Assembly: GCA_934438055.1 (NCBI GenBank)
Contig: CAKSAY010000010.1
Span: 1 to 27,885 of the forward strand
Source: an uncultured Oscillospiraceae bacterium
GTDB lineage: Bacteria; Bacillota; Clostridia; Oscillospirales; Ruminococcaceae
Length of the DNA: 27,885 nt
Direction: 5' to 3'
The translations under genes were made by a program, and so were the position numbers. The notes beneath the pieces were generated by a model. The model was not told the origin of the DNA. It saw nothing but the letters and a program-made list of their open reading frames with translations, and did not search any database. Below are positions 1-7,212 of the stretch, in pieces; the first letter of the stretch is position 1; every line of letters begins with the position of its first letter.

Positions 1-75
<75 letters not shown>

Positions 76-105
76 AAAATGCCATCATTTATTCATAGAT
101 GGCTT

Positions 106-182
106 TGGCGACCCAAATCAGACTCGAACTGACGACCTCCTGCGTGACAGGCAGGCGTTCTAACCAACTGAACTATTGGGCC
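106..182 (-). tRNA. tRNA-Asp (anticodon GTC)
   Basis: The minus strand shows acceptor GGCCCAA pairing with TTGGGTC (one G-T pair), a D arm with AGTTCAGTTGGTTAGAA, an anticodon loop CTGTCAC (GTC), a T arm with AGTTCGAGTCT, discriminator G and an encoded CCA. It is the first gene of a two-tRNA unit read toward the window start, with a consensus promoter about 30 bases upstream. Confidence 0.95.
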
Positions 183-212
183 ATATTAAAGCATTCCCAT
201 GCAACGGATATT

Positions 213-241
213 ATTATATCCTATTATTTTAATTTTGTCAA
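213..241 (-). promoter_or_regulatory. Sigma-A type promoter of the tRNA-Asp/tRNA-Phe unit
   Basis: Read on the minus strand, a perfect -35 TTGACA (236-241) is followed after 17 bases by a perfect -10 TATAAT (213-218). The predicted start is about 25 bases before tRNA-Asp. Both boxes match the housekeeping consensus exactly, as is common for stable RNA genes. The rest of 183-317 is AT-rich and shows nothing else. Confidence 0.85.
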
Positions 242-316
242 TACCTTTGATAAATATTTCTTTATATTATTTTTCCCGCACTGTAGCTCAAACTGCATAC
301 CTATTCATTATTGCAT

Positions 317-352
317 AATAAAAAAGCAGGATGTATCAACTCATCCTGCTTT
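317..352 (-). terminator. Rho-independent terminator after adhE
   Basis: On the minus strand a perfect 9-bp stem AGCAGGATG/CATCCTGCT (342-350 pairing with 325-333), extendable by two A-T pairs, is followed by a run of T. It sits 13 bases after the adhE stop codon and separates adhE from the tRNA unit. Confidence 0.85.
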
Positions 353-364
353 CATTCTATGCAT

Positions 365-2986
365 TTATTTTCCGTAATATGCTTTCAAATATAATTCTTT
401 TATTTCACTCATGAGAGGATATCGTGGATTTGCGCCTGTGCACTGATCGTCAAACGCCATTTCCACCATCTCATCCAATGTTTCTAAGAATGCTTTTTCA
501 TCTACCCCGGCATCTTGAATTGTTTTAGGAATGCCAATGGTCTCTTTGAGCTCTTCAATCTTTTTGAGGAAGTTTTCAAACAATTCTTTGTCGTCTTTGC
601 CTCTTAGTCCAACGAAAGAGGCGCATTGACAATAACGCTCTAATGTATGCGGATATTTATATTGCGGGAATGTTCCCATTTTTTTCGGATTTTCATCTGC
701 ATTAAAGCGCATTACATAGGTGATTAACAGGGCGTTTGCAACACCGTGGGGGAGGTGATGATAGGCGCCGAGTTTATGCGCCATCGAATGGCAGATTCCC
801 AAGAATGCATTTGCAAAAGCCATACCGGCCATTGTGGAGGCTTCGGCCATTTTCTCTCTCGCTTGTGGATCTTGCGCGCCATTTTGATAGGCACGGGGCA
901 GATATTCAAAAATACTTTTCATAGCTTCTAAAGCAAGCCCGTCGGTATAACCGGTTGCCATCATAGACGCATAGGCTTCTAATGCATGTGTGAGTGCATC
1001 AATTCCCGAAGCAGATGTGAGTCCCTTTGGCATATTGGTCATCATGTCAGAATCAATAATAGCCATATTCGGCAATAATTCATAATCAGCAAGGGGATAT
1101 TTAATGTTTGTTTCCTGATCAGTGATAACAGCAAAAGGCGTCACTTCGGAACCGGTTCCGGCAGAGGTTGGCACTGCGATAAAGAAAGCCTTTTCTCCCA
1201 TTTTTGGGAATGTATAAACTCTTTTGCGTATATCCATAAAGCGCATAGCTAAATCCTGAAAATCTACAGTTGGGTGCTCATATAAAACCCACATAATTTT
1301 CGCTGCATCCATTGCCGATCCGCCGCCGATTGCGATAATCACATCAGGTTGGAAAGAAGCCATAACTTTTGCGCCTTCTTGTGCACAGGCTAGGGTTGGA
1401 TCAGGAGCTACATCATAAAAGGTATGGTGCGAAATTCCCATCTCATCTAGATGCTTTGTAATATTATTGGTGTAACCATTATTATACAGGAAAGAGTCTG
1501 TTACGATAAATGCTTTCTTTTTATTGTAAACCTGTTTTAATTCCTGCAAGGCGACCCCCATGCATCCTTTTTTAAAATATACCTTTTCAGGAGCTCTAAA
1601 CCACAACATATTCTCTCTCCTTTCAGCGACTGTTTTGATGTTTAGCAGATGCTTAATACCGACGTTTTCAGAAACGGAATTTCCTCCCCATGAACCGCAT
1701 CCAAGTGTTAGTGATGGATTCATAGCGAAGTTATACAAGTCTCCAATTCCGCCATGAGAGGAGGGAGAATTCACAACAATACGACATGTTTTCATTGCAG
1801 CTTGAAATTTTTGAATCTTTTCTTTTTCTGTGACAGCATTTAAATGGACTGATGCAGTATGCCCCAAGCCGCCGTCTTCAACTAATTGGGCAGCCTTCTG
1901 AATTGCTTCATCAAAAGAAGCTGCATGATACATCGCGAGCACTGGAGAGAGTTTTTCATGCGCAAAGGCCTCTGAGATATCGACAGATGAAACCTCTCCA
2001 ATTAAAATTTTCGTGTCTTCCGGAACAGTAAAACCGGAGAGTTCTGCAATTTTGGCAGCCTTCTGACCAACAATTTTTGCATTTAAAGCACCGTTAATGA
2101 TGATGGTATTGCGTACTTTATCAACCTCTTGTTCATTCAGAATATAGCAGCCGCGGCGGATGAATTCTTGCTTGACCTGCTCATAAATACTGTCAAGGAC
2201 AATTACTGACTGCTCTGATGCACAGATCATACCATTATCAAAAGTTTTGGAATGAACAATTGACATGACTGCTGTTTGAATATCAGCAGTATCATCAATT
2301 ATGGCGGGCACGTTGCCGGCGCCTACCCCTAAAGCGGGTTTTCCGGAGGAATAAGCAGATTTGACCATGCCCGGACCGCCCGTTGCGAGCGTGATATCAG
2401 ATTCTTGCATCACCATGTTGGTCATCTCTAATGATGGCTCGTCAATCCATGCAATGATATTTTCAGGAGCGCCGGCTTTGACTGCAGCGTCTAGAACCAC
2501 CTTTGCGGCTGCAATCGTAGATTTTTTTGCCCTTGGGTGGGGGGAGATAATGATGGCATTTCTGGTTTTCAAGCAAATGAGCGTTTTAAAGATTGCGGTT
2601 GAGGTGGGGTTGGTGGTTGGAATAACAGCTGCCACAACGCCAATGGGCTCGGCAATCTTCTGAATGCCAAAGGCAGCATCTTCTTCTACAATGCCGCATG
2701 TTTTTTCGTTTTTATATTTATTGTATATATATTCAGAAGCATAGTGATTTTTAATTACTTTATCTTCTATAATGCCCATGCCGGTTTCTTCAACAGCCAT
2801 TTTGGCAAGAGGGATTCTCTGCGCATTTGCTGCTTTAGCGGCGGCAAAAAAGATTTGATCAACCTTTTCTTGATTAAAGGTTGCAAAAATTTGCTGTGCT
2901 TTTTTTAATTCTTTGAGCTTTGCTTCCAGCGTCTCTACGCTGTTAACAACACCTGTTTGTGTAGCTTGATTTTGCGTTTTTTCCAT
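365..2986 (-). CDS. adhE: Bifunctional acetaldehyde-CoA/alcohol dehydrogenase AdhE
   Basis: This fused fermentative enzyme reduces acetyl-CoA to acetaldehyde and then to ethanol, using two NADH; in the family it forms filaments (spirosomes). The N-terminal aldehyde dehydrogenase half carries the catalytic Cys in FDNGMICASEQSV (about residue 255) and the GVGAGNVPA segment. The C-terminal iron alcohol dehydrogenase half shows the NAD loop AIGGGSAMDAAK, GTGSEVTPFAV, and metal ligands in SGIDALTHALEAY and GICHSMAHKLGAYHHLPHG. Length 873 residues is normal for AdhE. I chose the ATG at 2986: GAGAGG lies 9 bases upstream, whereas an in-frame ATG at 2995 abuts that site with no spacing. It is a single-gene unit with its own promoter, redox operator and terminator. 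Product identity is secure. Confidence 0.97.
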   Translation of the reverse strand: MEKTQNQATQTGVVNSVETLEAKLKELKKAQQIFATFNQEKVDQIFFAAAKAANAQRIPLAKMAVEETGMGIIEDKVIKNHYASEYIYNKYKNEKTCGIVEEDAAFGIQKIAEPIGVVAAVIPTTNPTSTAIFKTLICLKTRNAIIISPHPRAKKSTIAAAKVVLDAAVKAGAPENIIAWIDEPSLEMTNMVMQESDITLATGGPGMVKSAYSSGKPALGVGAGNVPAIIDDTADIQTAVMSIVHSKTFDNGMICASEQSVIVLDSIYEQVKQEFIRRGCYILNEQEVDKVRNTIIINGALNAKIVGQKAAKIAELSGFTVPEDTKILIGEVSSVDISEAFAHEKLSPVLAMYHAASFDEAIQKAAQLVEDGGLGHTASVHLNAVTEKEKIQKFQAAMKTCRIVVNSPSSHGGIGDLYNFAMNPSLTLGCGSWGGNSVSENVGIKHLLNIKTVAERRENMLWFRAPEKVYFKKGCMGVALQELKQVYNKKKAFIVTDSFLYNNGYTNNITKHLDEMGISHHTFYDVAPDPTLACAQEGAKVMASFQPDVIIAIGGGSAMDAAKIMWVLYEHPTVDFQDLAMRFMDIRKRVYTFPKMGEKAFFIAVPTSAGTGSEVTPFAVITDQETNIKYPLADYELLPNMAIIDSDMMTNMPKGLTSASGIDALTHALEAYASMMATGYTDGLALEAMKSIFEYLPRAYQNGAQDPQAREKMAEASTMAGMAFANAFLGICHSMAHKLGAYHHLPHGVANALLITYVMRFNADENPKKMGTFPQYKYPHTLERYCQCASFVGLRGKDDKELFENFLKKIEELKETIGIPKTIQDAGVDEKAFLETLDEMVEMAFDDQCTGANPRYPLMSEIKELYLKAYYGK

Positions 2987-3034
2987 ATCAATCATCCTCT
3001 CAATTTGAAAGAGTGTGTTACGTTTGTTTCAACA

Positions 3035-3052
3035 TTGATAATTTTATCACAA
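3035..3052 (-). promoter_or_regulatory. Rex-like redox operator over the adhE -10 box
   Basis: The minus strand reads TTGTGATAAAATTATCAA. Compared with the known clostridial Rex pattern TTGTTAA-N4-TTAACAA, 11 of 14 defined positions match, and a G at position 5 is also found in natural Rex sites. Rex is an NADH-sensing repressor and adhE is one of its best known targets. A bound dimer would cover the -10 region. No rex gene is visible in the window. Confidence 0.55.
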
Positions 3053-3069
3053 AGTCTGTTTTTTTGCAA
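3041..3069 (-). promoter_or_regulatory. adhE promoter
   Basis: On the minus strand -35 TTGCAA (3064-3069) and -10 TAAAAT (3041-3046) are separated by 17 bases, about 55 bases before the adhE start. The -10 box is embedded in the Rex-like palindrome at 3035-3052. The boxes are read directly; promoter activity is inferred. Confidence 0.7.
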
Positions 3070-3178
3070 CTGTTTTTACTATTTTTTATTTTTGTTCTCT
3101 TTTTCTTTAATAAAATTTAAGATTCTTTAGAATTGTTCTGCACAAAATAACGGGGAGATATGCAGAAACAGATGCGCG

Positions 3179-3218
3179 AAAAGACGCTTCGTATATTATA
3201 AAATACGAAGCGTCTTTT
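3179..3218. terminator. Bidirectional terminator hairpin
   Basis: A perfect 16-bp stem (3179-3194 pairing with 3203-3218) has an 8-base loop and is flanked by A and T runs on both sides. On the minus strand it ends the transcript of the small secreted protein 15 bases after its stop. It also insulates the adhE promoter region at 3000-3070. Confidence 0.8.
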
Positions 3219-3232
3219 GAATTTGTTATCGC

Positions 3233-3454
3233 TTATTTTTTGCGTTTTTTCATTACTAACGTTATGATGATTAAAATGAGCGCAACAGCAATTATGCCAA
3301 TCACTACACCCAATGCGATGACATCGCCCGTTTGGACGTTGGGTACGCTTGTTACAGTTGGCGTCTGTTCAGAAGCAGCAGATGCTGGAAAACCCAAGAA
3401 AACGGCGCCTGAACTCAATAGAACTCCTAATTTTGCAAACCATTTTTTTAACAT
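3233..3454 (-). CDS. Short secreted or cell-surface peptide with sortase-like C-terminal tail
   Basis: The 73-residue product has three parts. Residues 1-26 look like a signal peptide (KK, hydrophobic core, ASA cleavage site). A linker of about 18 residues rich in Thr, Val and Ser follows. The C-terminus holds NVQTGD, a hydrophobic segment (about 47-69) and KKRKK. That end resembles a cell-wall sorting signal with a variant of LPxTG; alternatively it is a simple membrane anchor. The start at 3454 is set by AAAGGAGGAAAT upstream; a longer in-frame reading upstream lacks a ribosome site. It follows dnaC by 107 bases, and I see no terminator between them, so read-through is possible. I do not recognise the family, and no sortase gene is in the window. 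Confidence 0.7.
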   Translation of the reverse strand: MLKKWFAKLGVLLSSGAVFLGFPASAASEQTPTVTSVPNVQTGDVIALGVVIGIIAVALILIIITLVMKKRKK

Positions 3455-3561
3455 TTTATTTCCTCCTTTATTTATACAAATAAAATTTATGAATATGCAT
3501 AACCATCCAACCAAATTTATTTTTTGCTTTTGTATAAAAACCTTATAGACCATAGAGCGTT

Positions 3562-4551
3562 TCAAGTCTTTTGGGAGAGCATTGCACGAACATCCTCGCC
3601 AATGAAAGTCATTGGAGACAATTGCGTAAAAAGACGGGAGACAACGCGCTGTTCATATCGGTTTTGCAATTGAGCCGGGGTAAGATTGGTGTTTACTACC
3701 GTTGGACGATTACTGCAAATCCTTGTATTTATAATATCATAGACCGCAGAGATTGAGAAACTCGACTCAAATTCTGCACCTAAATCGTCAATGATTAACA
3801 AATCGGTTGAGGAAATGAGAAGATTGTAATCCGTTTCCCGATTATCATGATGAAAGTATTGCGCTGAAAGACGCCTTGTCAGATCAGAGGCGGTGACATA
3901 AACGACTGCAAATCCCTTTTTCAACACTTCATTTGCGATCGCAAGCGATAGATGCGTTTTTCCAAGGCCTGTTTTGCCCATCATAAAAATGCCTTTAGAC
4001 TGTGGCGTGAACTCTTTGGCATATTGTTGACAAAAGTGAAAGACTTGCTCCATCTGTTGATAAGGCGAGATGTTGAACTTTTCGTCGACTTGTTTGCTAT
4101 AATAGTCCAGGCGGAAGGATGAGAAAGAGGAAAGCTTTAGGTGAGAGGCACTTTGAAAGTCATTCGCTGCTATTTTAGCGATTAAATCACGCAGACACGC
4201 ACACCATTCATGTCCAACATATCCTTGGTCAGAGCAGATGGAGCAATGAGGCGGTGGGTTTAAATAATCCGCCGGGAGATGATTTTTCTTTAAAAGAGAT
4301 TGAATTTTTACCTGTGTTTGCAGATTTTCATTTTTTATCTTTTCAATCAAAATAGATGCGTCTTTGCTTTGATTGAGAATGGCTTTGCTTAGTTTCAGAC
4401 TAGTTGCTGAAAGCTGACGATATAATTCTGCTATCGAAGGCTCTAAAGAGCAGGCGATTTGCAGGTGTTCTTGCCGCTGTTTTAGACGCTGTCTTCTTCT
4501 TTGCACAAGCTCTGCAGAAGCTTGTGCGTATAATTCCTTTTTTGTCAGCAT
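3562..4551 (-). CDS. dnaC: DnaC/DnaI-type helicase loader ATPase
   Basis: AAA+ ATPase of the DnaC/DnaI/IstB group, expected to load the replicative helicase during chromosome initiation or restart. After a basic helical N-terminus, four cysteines (C103, C106, C117, C119) form a probable zinc site, as in DnaI-like loaders. Walker A is GKTGLGKT (about 192-199) and Walker B is LLIIDDLGAE (about 250-259). A C-terminal arginine-rich stretch (YEQRVVSRL) fits the sensor and arginine-finger region. Length is 329 residues. It starts 18 bases after dnaD, with AAAGGA before the ATG. Transposon IstB proteins share the ATPase core but usually lack the zinc site, and no IstA is present. The adjacent DnaD partner supports the replication role. 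Confidence 0.88.
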   Translation of the reverse strand: MLTKKELYAQASAELVQRRRQRLKQRQEHLQIACSLEPSIAELYRQLSATSLKLSKAILNQSKDASILIEKIKNENLQTQVKIQSLLKKNHLPADYLNPPPHCSICSDQGYVGHEWCACLRDLIAKIAANDFQSASHLKLSSFSSFRLDYYSKQVDEKFNISPYQQMEQVFHFCQQYAKEFTPQSKGIFMMGKTGLGKTHLSLAIANEVLKKGFAVVYVTASDLTRRLSAQYFHHDNRETDYNLLISSTDLLIIDDLGAEFESSFSISAVYDIINTRICSNRPTVVNTNLTPAQLQNRYEQRVVSRLFTQLSPMTFIGEDVRAMLSQKT

Positions 4552-4569
4552 AATTTTTCCTTTCTGCCA

Positions 4570-5478
4570 TTATGTTTCCGGAATATATAACCCTCTTTTG
4601 GTCAGTTCATCTAAGTCATAAGATGGACTTGCTTCATTTTTGCCATTATTTTTTTCCTGCAAGCGGCCAACTTGTTCCGGCGTGGAGAGGTTTTCTTTAA
4701 ACCATGATGCGAGAATGGTGTTTATATATGGAAATGATATCTTTCCAATAGCATCTATCGTTTTTTCATATGCTAAACGGATCATATTAATTTCAAATGC
4801 ATATTCCACCATCCATTTGTCTACAAAATCGCATTCTTTTTTTGACAGATTTCTTCCATGAATGCCAAAGCAGGATTTGACAAGTTGTTCTCTGCTGTTC
4901 TTTTCAAGGAGATAGCGGATTTTTTGCTCAGCGGCTTGATGTGAGTTGATTCCGTTTGCATTCCAGTCCTCGCATAGCTTTGTTATATATTGCGGCGAGG
5001 CCTTTCCCACACGAAGCGAGTAGTCTAAGATCATTAAAACGACGTCTACAGGCAGCAGAGTGGATTGCAAAATATAAAGCAGAGTGCGCCGTTCTGTTGC
5101 ATTGAGAGGACGCGCATATAATTGCTCGGCACTTTGGAAAAGAAATTTAGCTTGTTCATTGTGCAAATGTTCTTCTTTCAATTCTTTTGTTGTGATGGCT
5201 TGCGCAGTTGGCTTTATCACCTGAATCACAGGCGTTTCTTTTTGAGGATAAGTCAATATGCCCTTTTCTATCCAATATCGTATAGCGTCTTGCGTTTGTT
5301 CGCCAGTAAGCTCAAGACAGGAGGTGATTTTTTCGATAGGAGGCTTGTCCGGCAAGGAGGAGAGGATGAACAGAAGCACTTTTAAAGAAATTCCGCTCGC
5401 CTCCCTCAAGTGGGGTTTCACCGCGGCGGGTAAAGCAAACATGGCGCCAAGGGAAGCTGTGTTTAATTGATAGTCCAT
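4570..5478 (-). CDS. dnaD: DnaD-family primosome protein
   Basis: Replication initiation or restart protein of the DnaD/DnaB family, which remodels origin DNA and helps recruit helicase and loader. The N-terminal part (to about residue 80) fits a winged-helix domain. The C-terminal half appears to contain two DnaB_2-type helical domains: YITKLCEDW (about 164-172) and YINTILASW (about 251-259) both show the family pattern Y-x3-I/L-x3-W. Length is 302 residues. I chose the ATG at 5478 because AAGAGG sits 6 bases before it; a TTG six bases earlier touches that site. The gene lies 12 bases after the small Cys-rich gene and 18 before dnaC. The dnaD-dnaC pair is a standard Firmicutes arrangement. 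Confidence 0.87.
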   Translation of the reverse strand: MDYQLNTASLGAMFALPAAVKPHLREASGISLKVLLFILSSLPDKPPIEKITSCLELTGEQTQDAIRYWIEKGILTYPQKETPVIQVIKPTAQAITTKELKEEHLHNEQAKFLFQSAEQLYARPLNATERRTLLYILQSTLLPVDVVLMILDYSLRVGKASPQYITKLCEDWNANGINSHQAAEQKIRYLLEKNSREQLVKSCFGIHGRNLSKKECDFVDKWMVEYAFEINMIRLAYEKTIDAIGKISFPYINTILASWFKENLSTPEQVGRLQEKNNGKNEASPSYDLDELTKRGLYIPET

Positions 5479-5490
5479 AGTCAACCTCTT

Positions 5491-5712
5491 TTAATCTTCT
5501 AAAGAAAAGTCTTTATCTGAATATTTTTTCAAAGCGGGCAGAGAACGCGGAATTCTTTTTAGAGGATCATAATTAAATTTTCGGCAATGGTAGTAAGGGG
5601 AGACTACGCCGTGTTTTAAGCAGAGAATCATTTGACTGTCAGCTGTTTTTTTCCCTTGTGAGCAATATTCACAAGCCGGCGCTATATTTTTTCCAAACAA
5701 TAAAGAACGCAT
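5491..5712 (-). CDS. Small Cys-rich protein between ylbJ and dnaD, function unknown
   Basis: The 73-residue product has a CEYC pair near residue 14, then CLKHG and YYHC, giving four cysteines and two histidines that could bind zinc. The C-terminal half is basic (DPLKRIPRSLPALKKY). From memory, similar short proteins occur in other Clostridia, but no function is known to me. The ribosome site AAAGGAG lies inside the end of ylbJ, whose stop codon is only 2 bases upstream, so the two are probably translationally coupled. The next gene, dnaD, begins 12 bases after its stop. It is most likely a small zinc-binding accessory protein; a role in replication is only suggested by position. Confidence 0.75.
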   Translation of the reverse strand: MRSLLFGKNIAPACEYCSQGKKTADSQMILCLKHGVVSPYYHCRKFNYDPLKRIPRSLPALKKYSDKDFSLED

Positions 5713-5714
5713 TT

Positions 5715-6830
5715 TTATCTCCTTTTTATTTTTTGATTATCTAATATTGTACCAGATTTTTTGTCACATAACAACAGGGAAGCGGATAAAACAATTAAAA
5801 AAAGAGAAGCCAGAGGGGTGGAGGAGGTTGTTTGTGGGATTGTTGACGAATTGACAATCATTGTTTGCATAGCAGGATGGTATAGATGTGAAAATATCCA
5901 AGCTGTTAAAACGCTGACGAAAATATACAACGGTCTATATAAATAAAAGTATTTCATACTTATGTTTCTTTTTCCAACAATTGATTGAATTTGGAATTGT
6001 ACGCACAGTCCGCCAAAGGCCGTGATTGCTGCCGCCAATAAAAACGCAGAGGGAAGTCCTTTGCATAAAAGAATTCCATTACTTACTTCCAGCATTCCGT
6101 AGAGTCCTACCTGCGTCAACTCTTGGGGGATAGAAGGGTTAAAAAGGGAAGCTAATGCCGGGATGACGCCGGTTAATTCCAAAAGCCCGATGACGCCTGA
6201 AAAGAGGAGAACAAAAGCACAAATATTGAGCATCGCTTTGCAGGAGGAGCCCACAGCGTCTACCAATCCGTTCGCATAGCCTGTTTTTTGCTGTGAAATA
6301 TTGACAGAAAAAACCTTTTTTTTGATTCCGCTCACAATTCCAACCACAAAAAAAGCGATGAGGTGTGAGAGAAATAAGAAAAATCCAAATTTTGCGCTGC
6401 CAAAAATAGGAACTGAGACGCTTCCAATGATAAATGCAGGACCTGCATTTACGCAGAATGCGAGCATACGCGATGCTTCATCTTTTGAAAGCTTTCCGGA
6501 GGCTACTTGATCCGCTAGGAGTTTTGCCCCTACGGGATAACCGCAGATGAGACTCATGACGAGCAGAGTTCCAAAAGATGCATCTATGTGAAAAAGTTTT
6601 GCACATAGGATGCCGAAAGGCCGGGAGATCCAGTCTATAACACCAGTTCTTACGGTGAAATCTGCTATTATCATAAAGACAAATAGTGATGGGATTAAAG
6701 TATTTAGGCAAATGGATAGTCCTCTGCTAACAGAGGCGGCAATCGGTTGGGCAAAGACTAATAAAAGAACAAGACTTATTGTTAGTAAAATGGAAAATAG
6801 ATTCTTCGTTAAAAACCTGATAGAAATCAT
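5715..6830 (-). CDS. ylbJ: Sporulation integral membrane protein YlbJ
   Basis: Polytopic membrane protein with nucleoside-recognition (Gate) repeats. In Bacillus subtilis YlbJ is made under sigma-E in the mother cell and is needed for spore cortex and heat resistance. Visible marks are CLNTLIPSLFVFMIIADF near the N-terminus, SLICGYPVGAKLLADQV, and FCVNAGPAFIIGSV, all typical of YlbJ, and about eight hydrophobic segments in 371 residues. The start at 6830 is set by TTGGAG seven bases upstream; a longer in-frame reading to 6896 has no ribosome site and adds an unlikely N-terminus. It diverges from yqfC, another sigma-E gene, and leads a close-packed run with the Cys-rich protein, dnaD and dnaC. 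Confidence 0.88.
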   Translation of the reverse strand: MISIRFLTKNLFSILLTISLVLLLVFAQPIAASVSRGLSICLNTLIPSLFVFMIIADFTVRTGVIDWISRPFGILCAKLFHIDASFGTLLVMSLICGYPVGAKLLADQVASGKLSKDEASRMLAFCVNAGPAFIIGSVSVPIFGSAKFGFFLFLSHLIAFFVVGIVSGIKKKVFSVNISQQKTGYANGLVDAVGSSCKAMLNICAFVLLFSGVIGLLELTGVIPALASLFNPSIPQELTQVGLYGMLEVSNGILLCKGLPSAFLLAAAITAFGGLCVQFQIQSIVGKRNISMKYFYLYRPLYIFVSVLTAWIFSHLYHPAMQTMIVNSSTIPQTTSSTPLASLFLIVLSASLLLCDKKSGTILDNQKIKRR

Positions 6831-6847
6831 AATATCACTCCAAATTA

Positions 6848-6874
6848 TGTATATGCAGCAAAGCTTTACAATAT
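6848..6874 (-). promoter_or_regulatory. Possible sigma-E promoter for ylbJ
   Basis: On the minus strand ATATT (6870-6874) is followed after 14 bases by CATATACA (6848-6855), close to the known sigma-E pattern with -35 ending ATATT and -10 CATACA or CATATA. The expected start site would leave only about 10 bases before the ylbJ ATG, with GGAG at the very 5' end, so this is tentative. The same 83-base interval must also hold the yqfC promoter; a weaker GTATATG/CAATATAT pair is visible on the plus strand. Confidence 0.35.
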
Positions 6875-6912
6875 ATATGGAAAAAGACGAATTCAATCAG
6901 GAGGTGAGCGGG

Positions 6913-7212
6913 ATGTCCAGAAAAAAAGGTTTTCATCTATTAGAAAAACTTGGGAAAGAGCTGGATTTCACCCCAGACCTTTTATTAAGAGGAATTTCTG
7001 TGGAATTATTTTGTGGGAAGCAGGCGGTTGTCGAAGGAATTAAAAATATTATTGAGTATGATGAAAACATTTTACGAGTGAACGATGGGAAAAATGAGGT
7101 GCGCATTTTAGGGAGCAATTTAAGTTTGTTATCTATGACGCAGGACAGTGTCATTATTGAAGGAGATATTGCATCGGCTGAATATGGTGGACGGAGTGTG
7201 AAGAGCGAATGA
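6913..7212 (+). CDS. yqfC: Sporulation protein YqfC (YabP family)
   Basis: Small YabP/YqfC-family protein of 99 residues, a sigma-E dependent sporulation factor in Bacillus. The segments FTPDLLLRGISVELFCGKQA, IEYDENILRV and VRILGSNLSLLSMTQDSVII are typical of the family's beta-rich fold. The start is the ATG at 6913, preceded at 8 bases by AGGAGG; earlier in-frame codons run back through the ylbJ upstream region and lack such a site. Its stop overlaps the yqfD start (ATGA), so the two are translationally coupled. That pairing is conserved in spore formers. Confidence 0.88.
   Translation: MSRKKGFHLLEKLGKELDFTPDLLLRGISVELFCGKQAVVEGIKNIIEYDENILRVNDGKNEVRILGSNLSLLSMTQDSVIIEGDIASAEYGGRSVKSE

Noticed and set aside
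2361..2663. Plus-strand open frame of 100 codons within adhE
   Set aside because: It is antisense to the strongly conserved aldehyde dehydrogenase domain and has no upstream ribosome site.
3562..4551. IstB transposition helper
   Set aside because: The ATPase core is shared, but the zinc cysteines, the adjacent dnaD and the lack of istA or terminal repeats favour a DnaC/DnaI loader.
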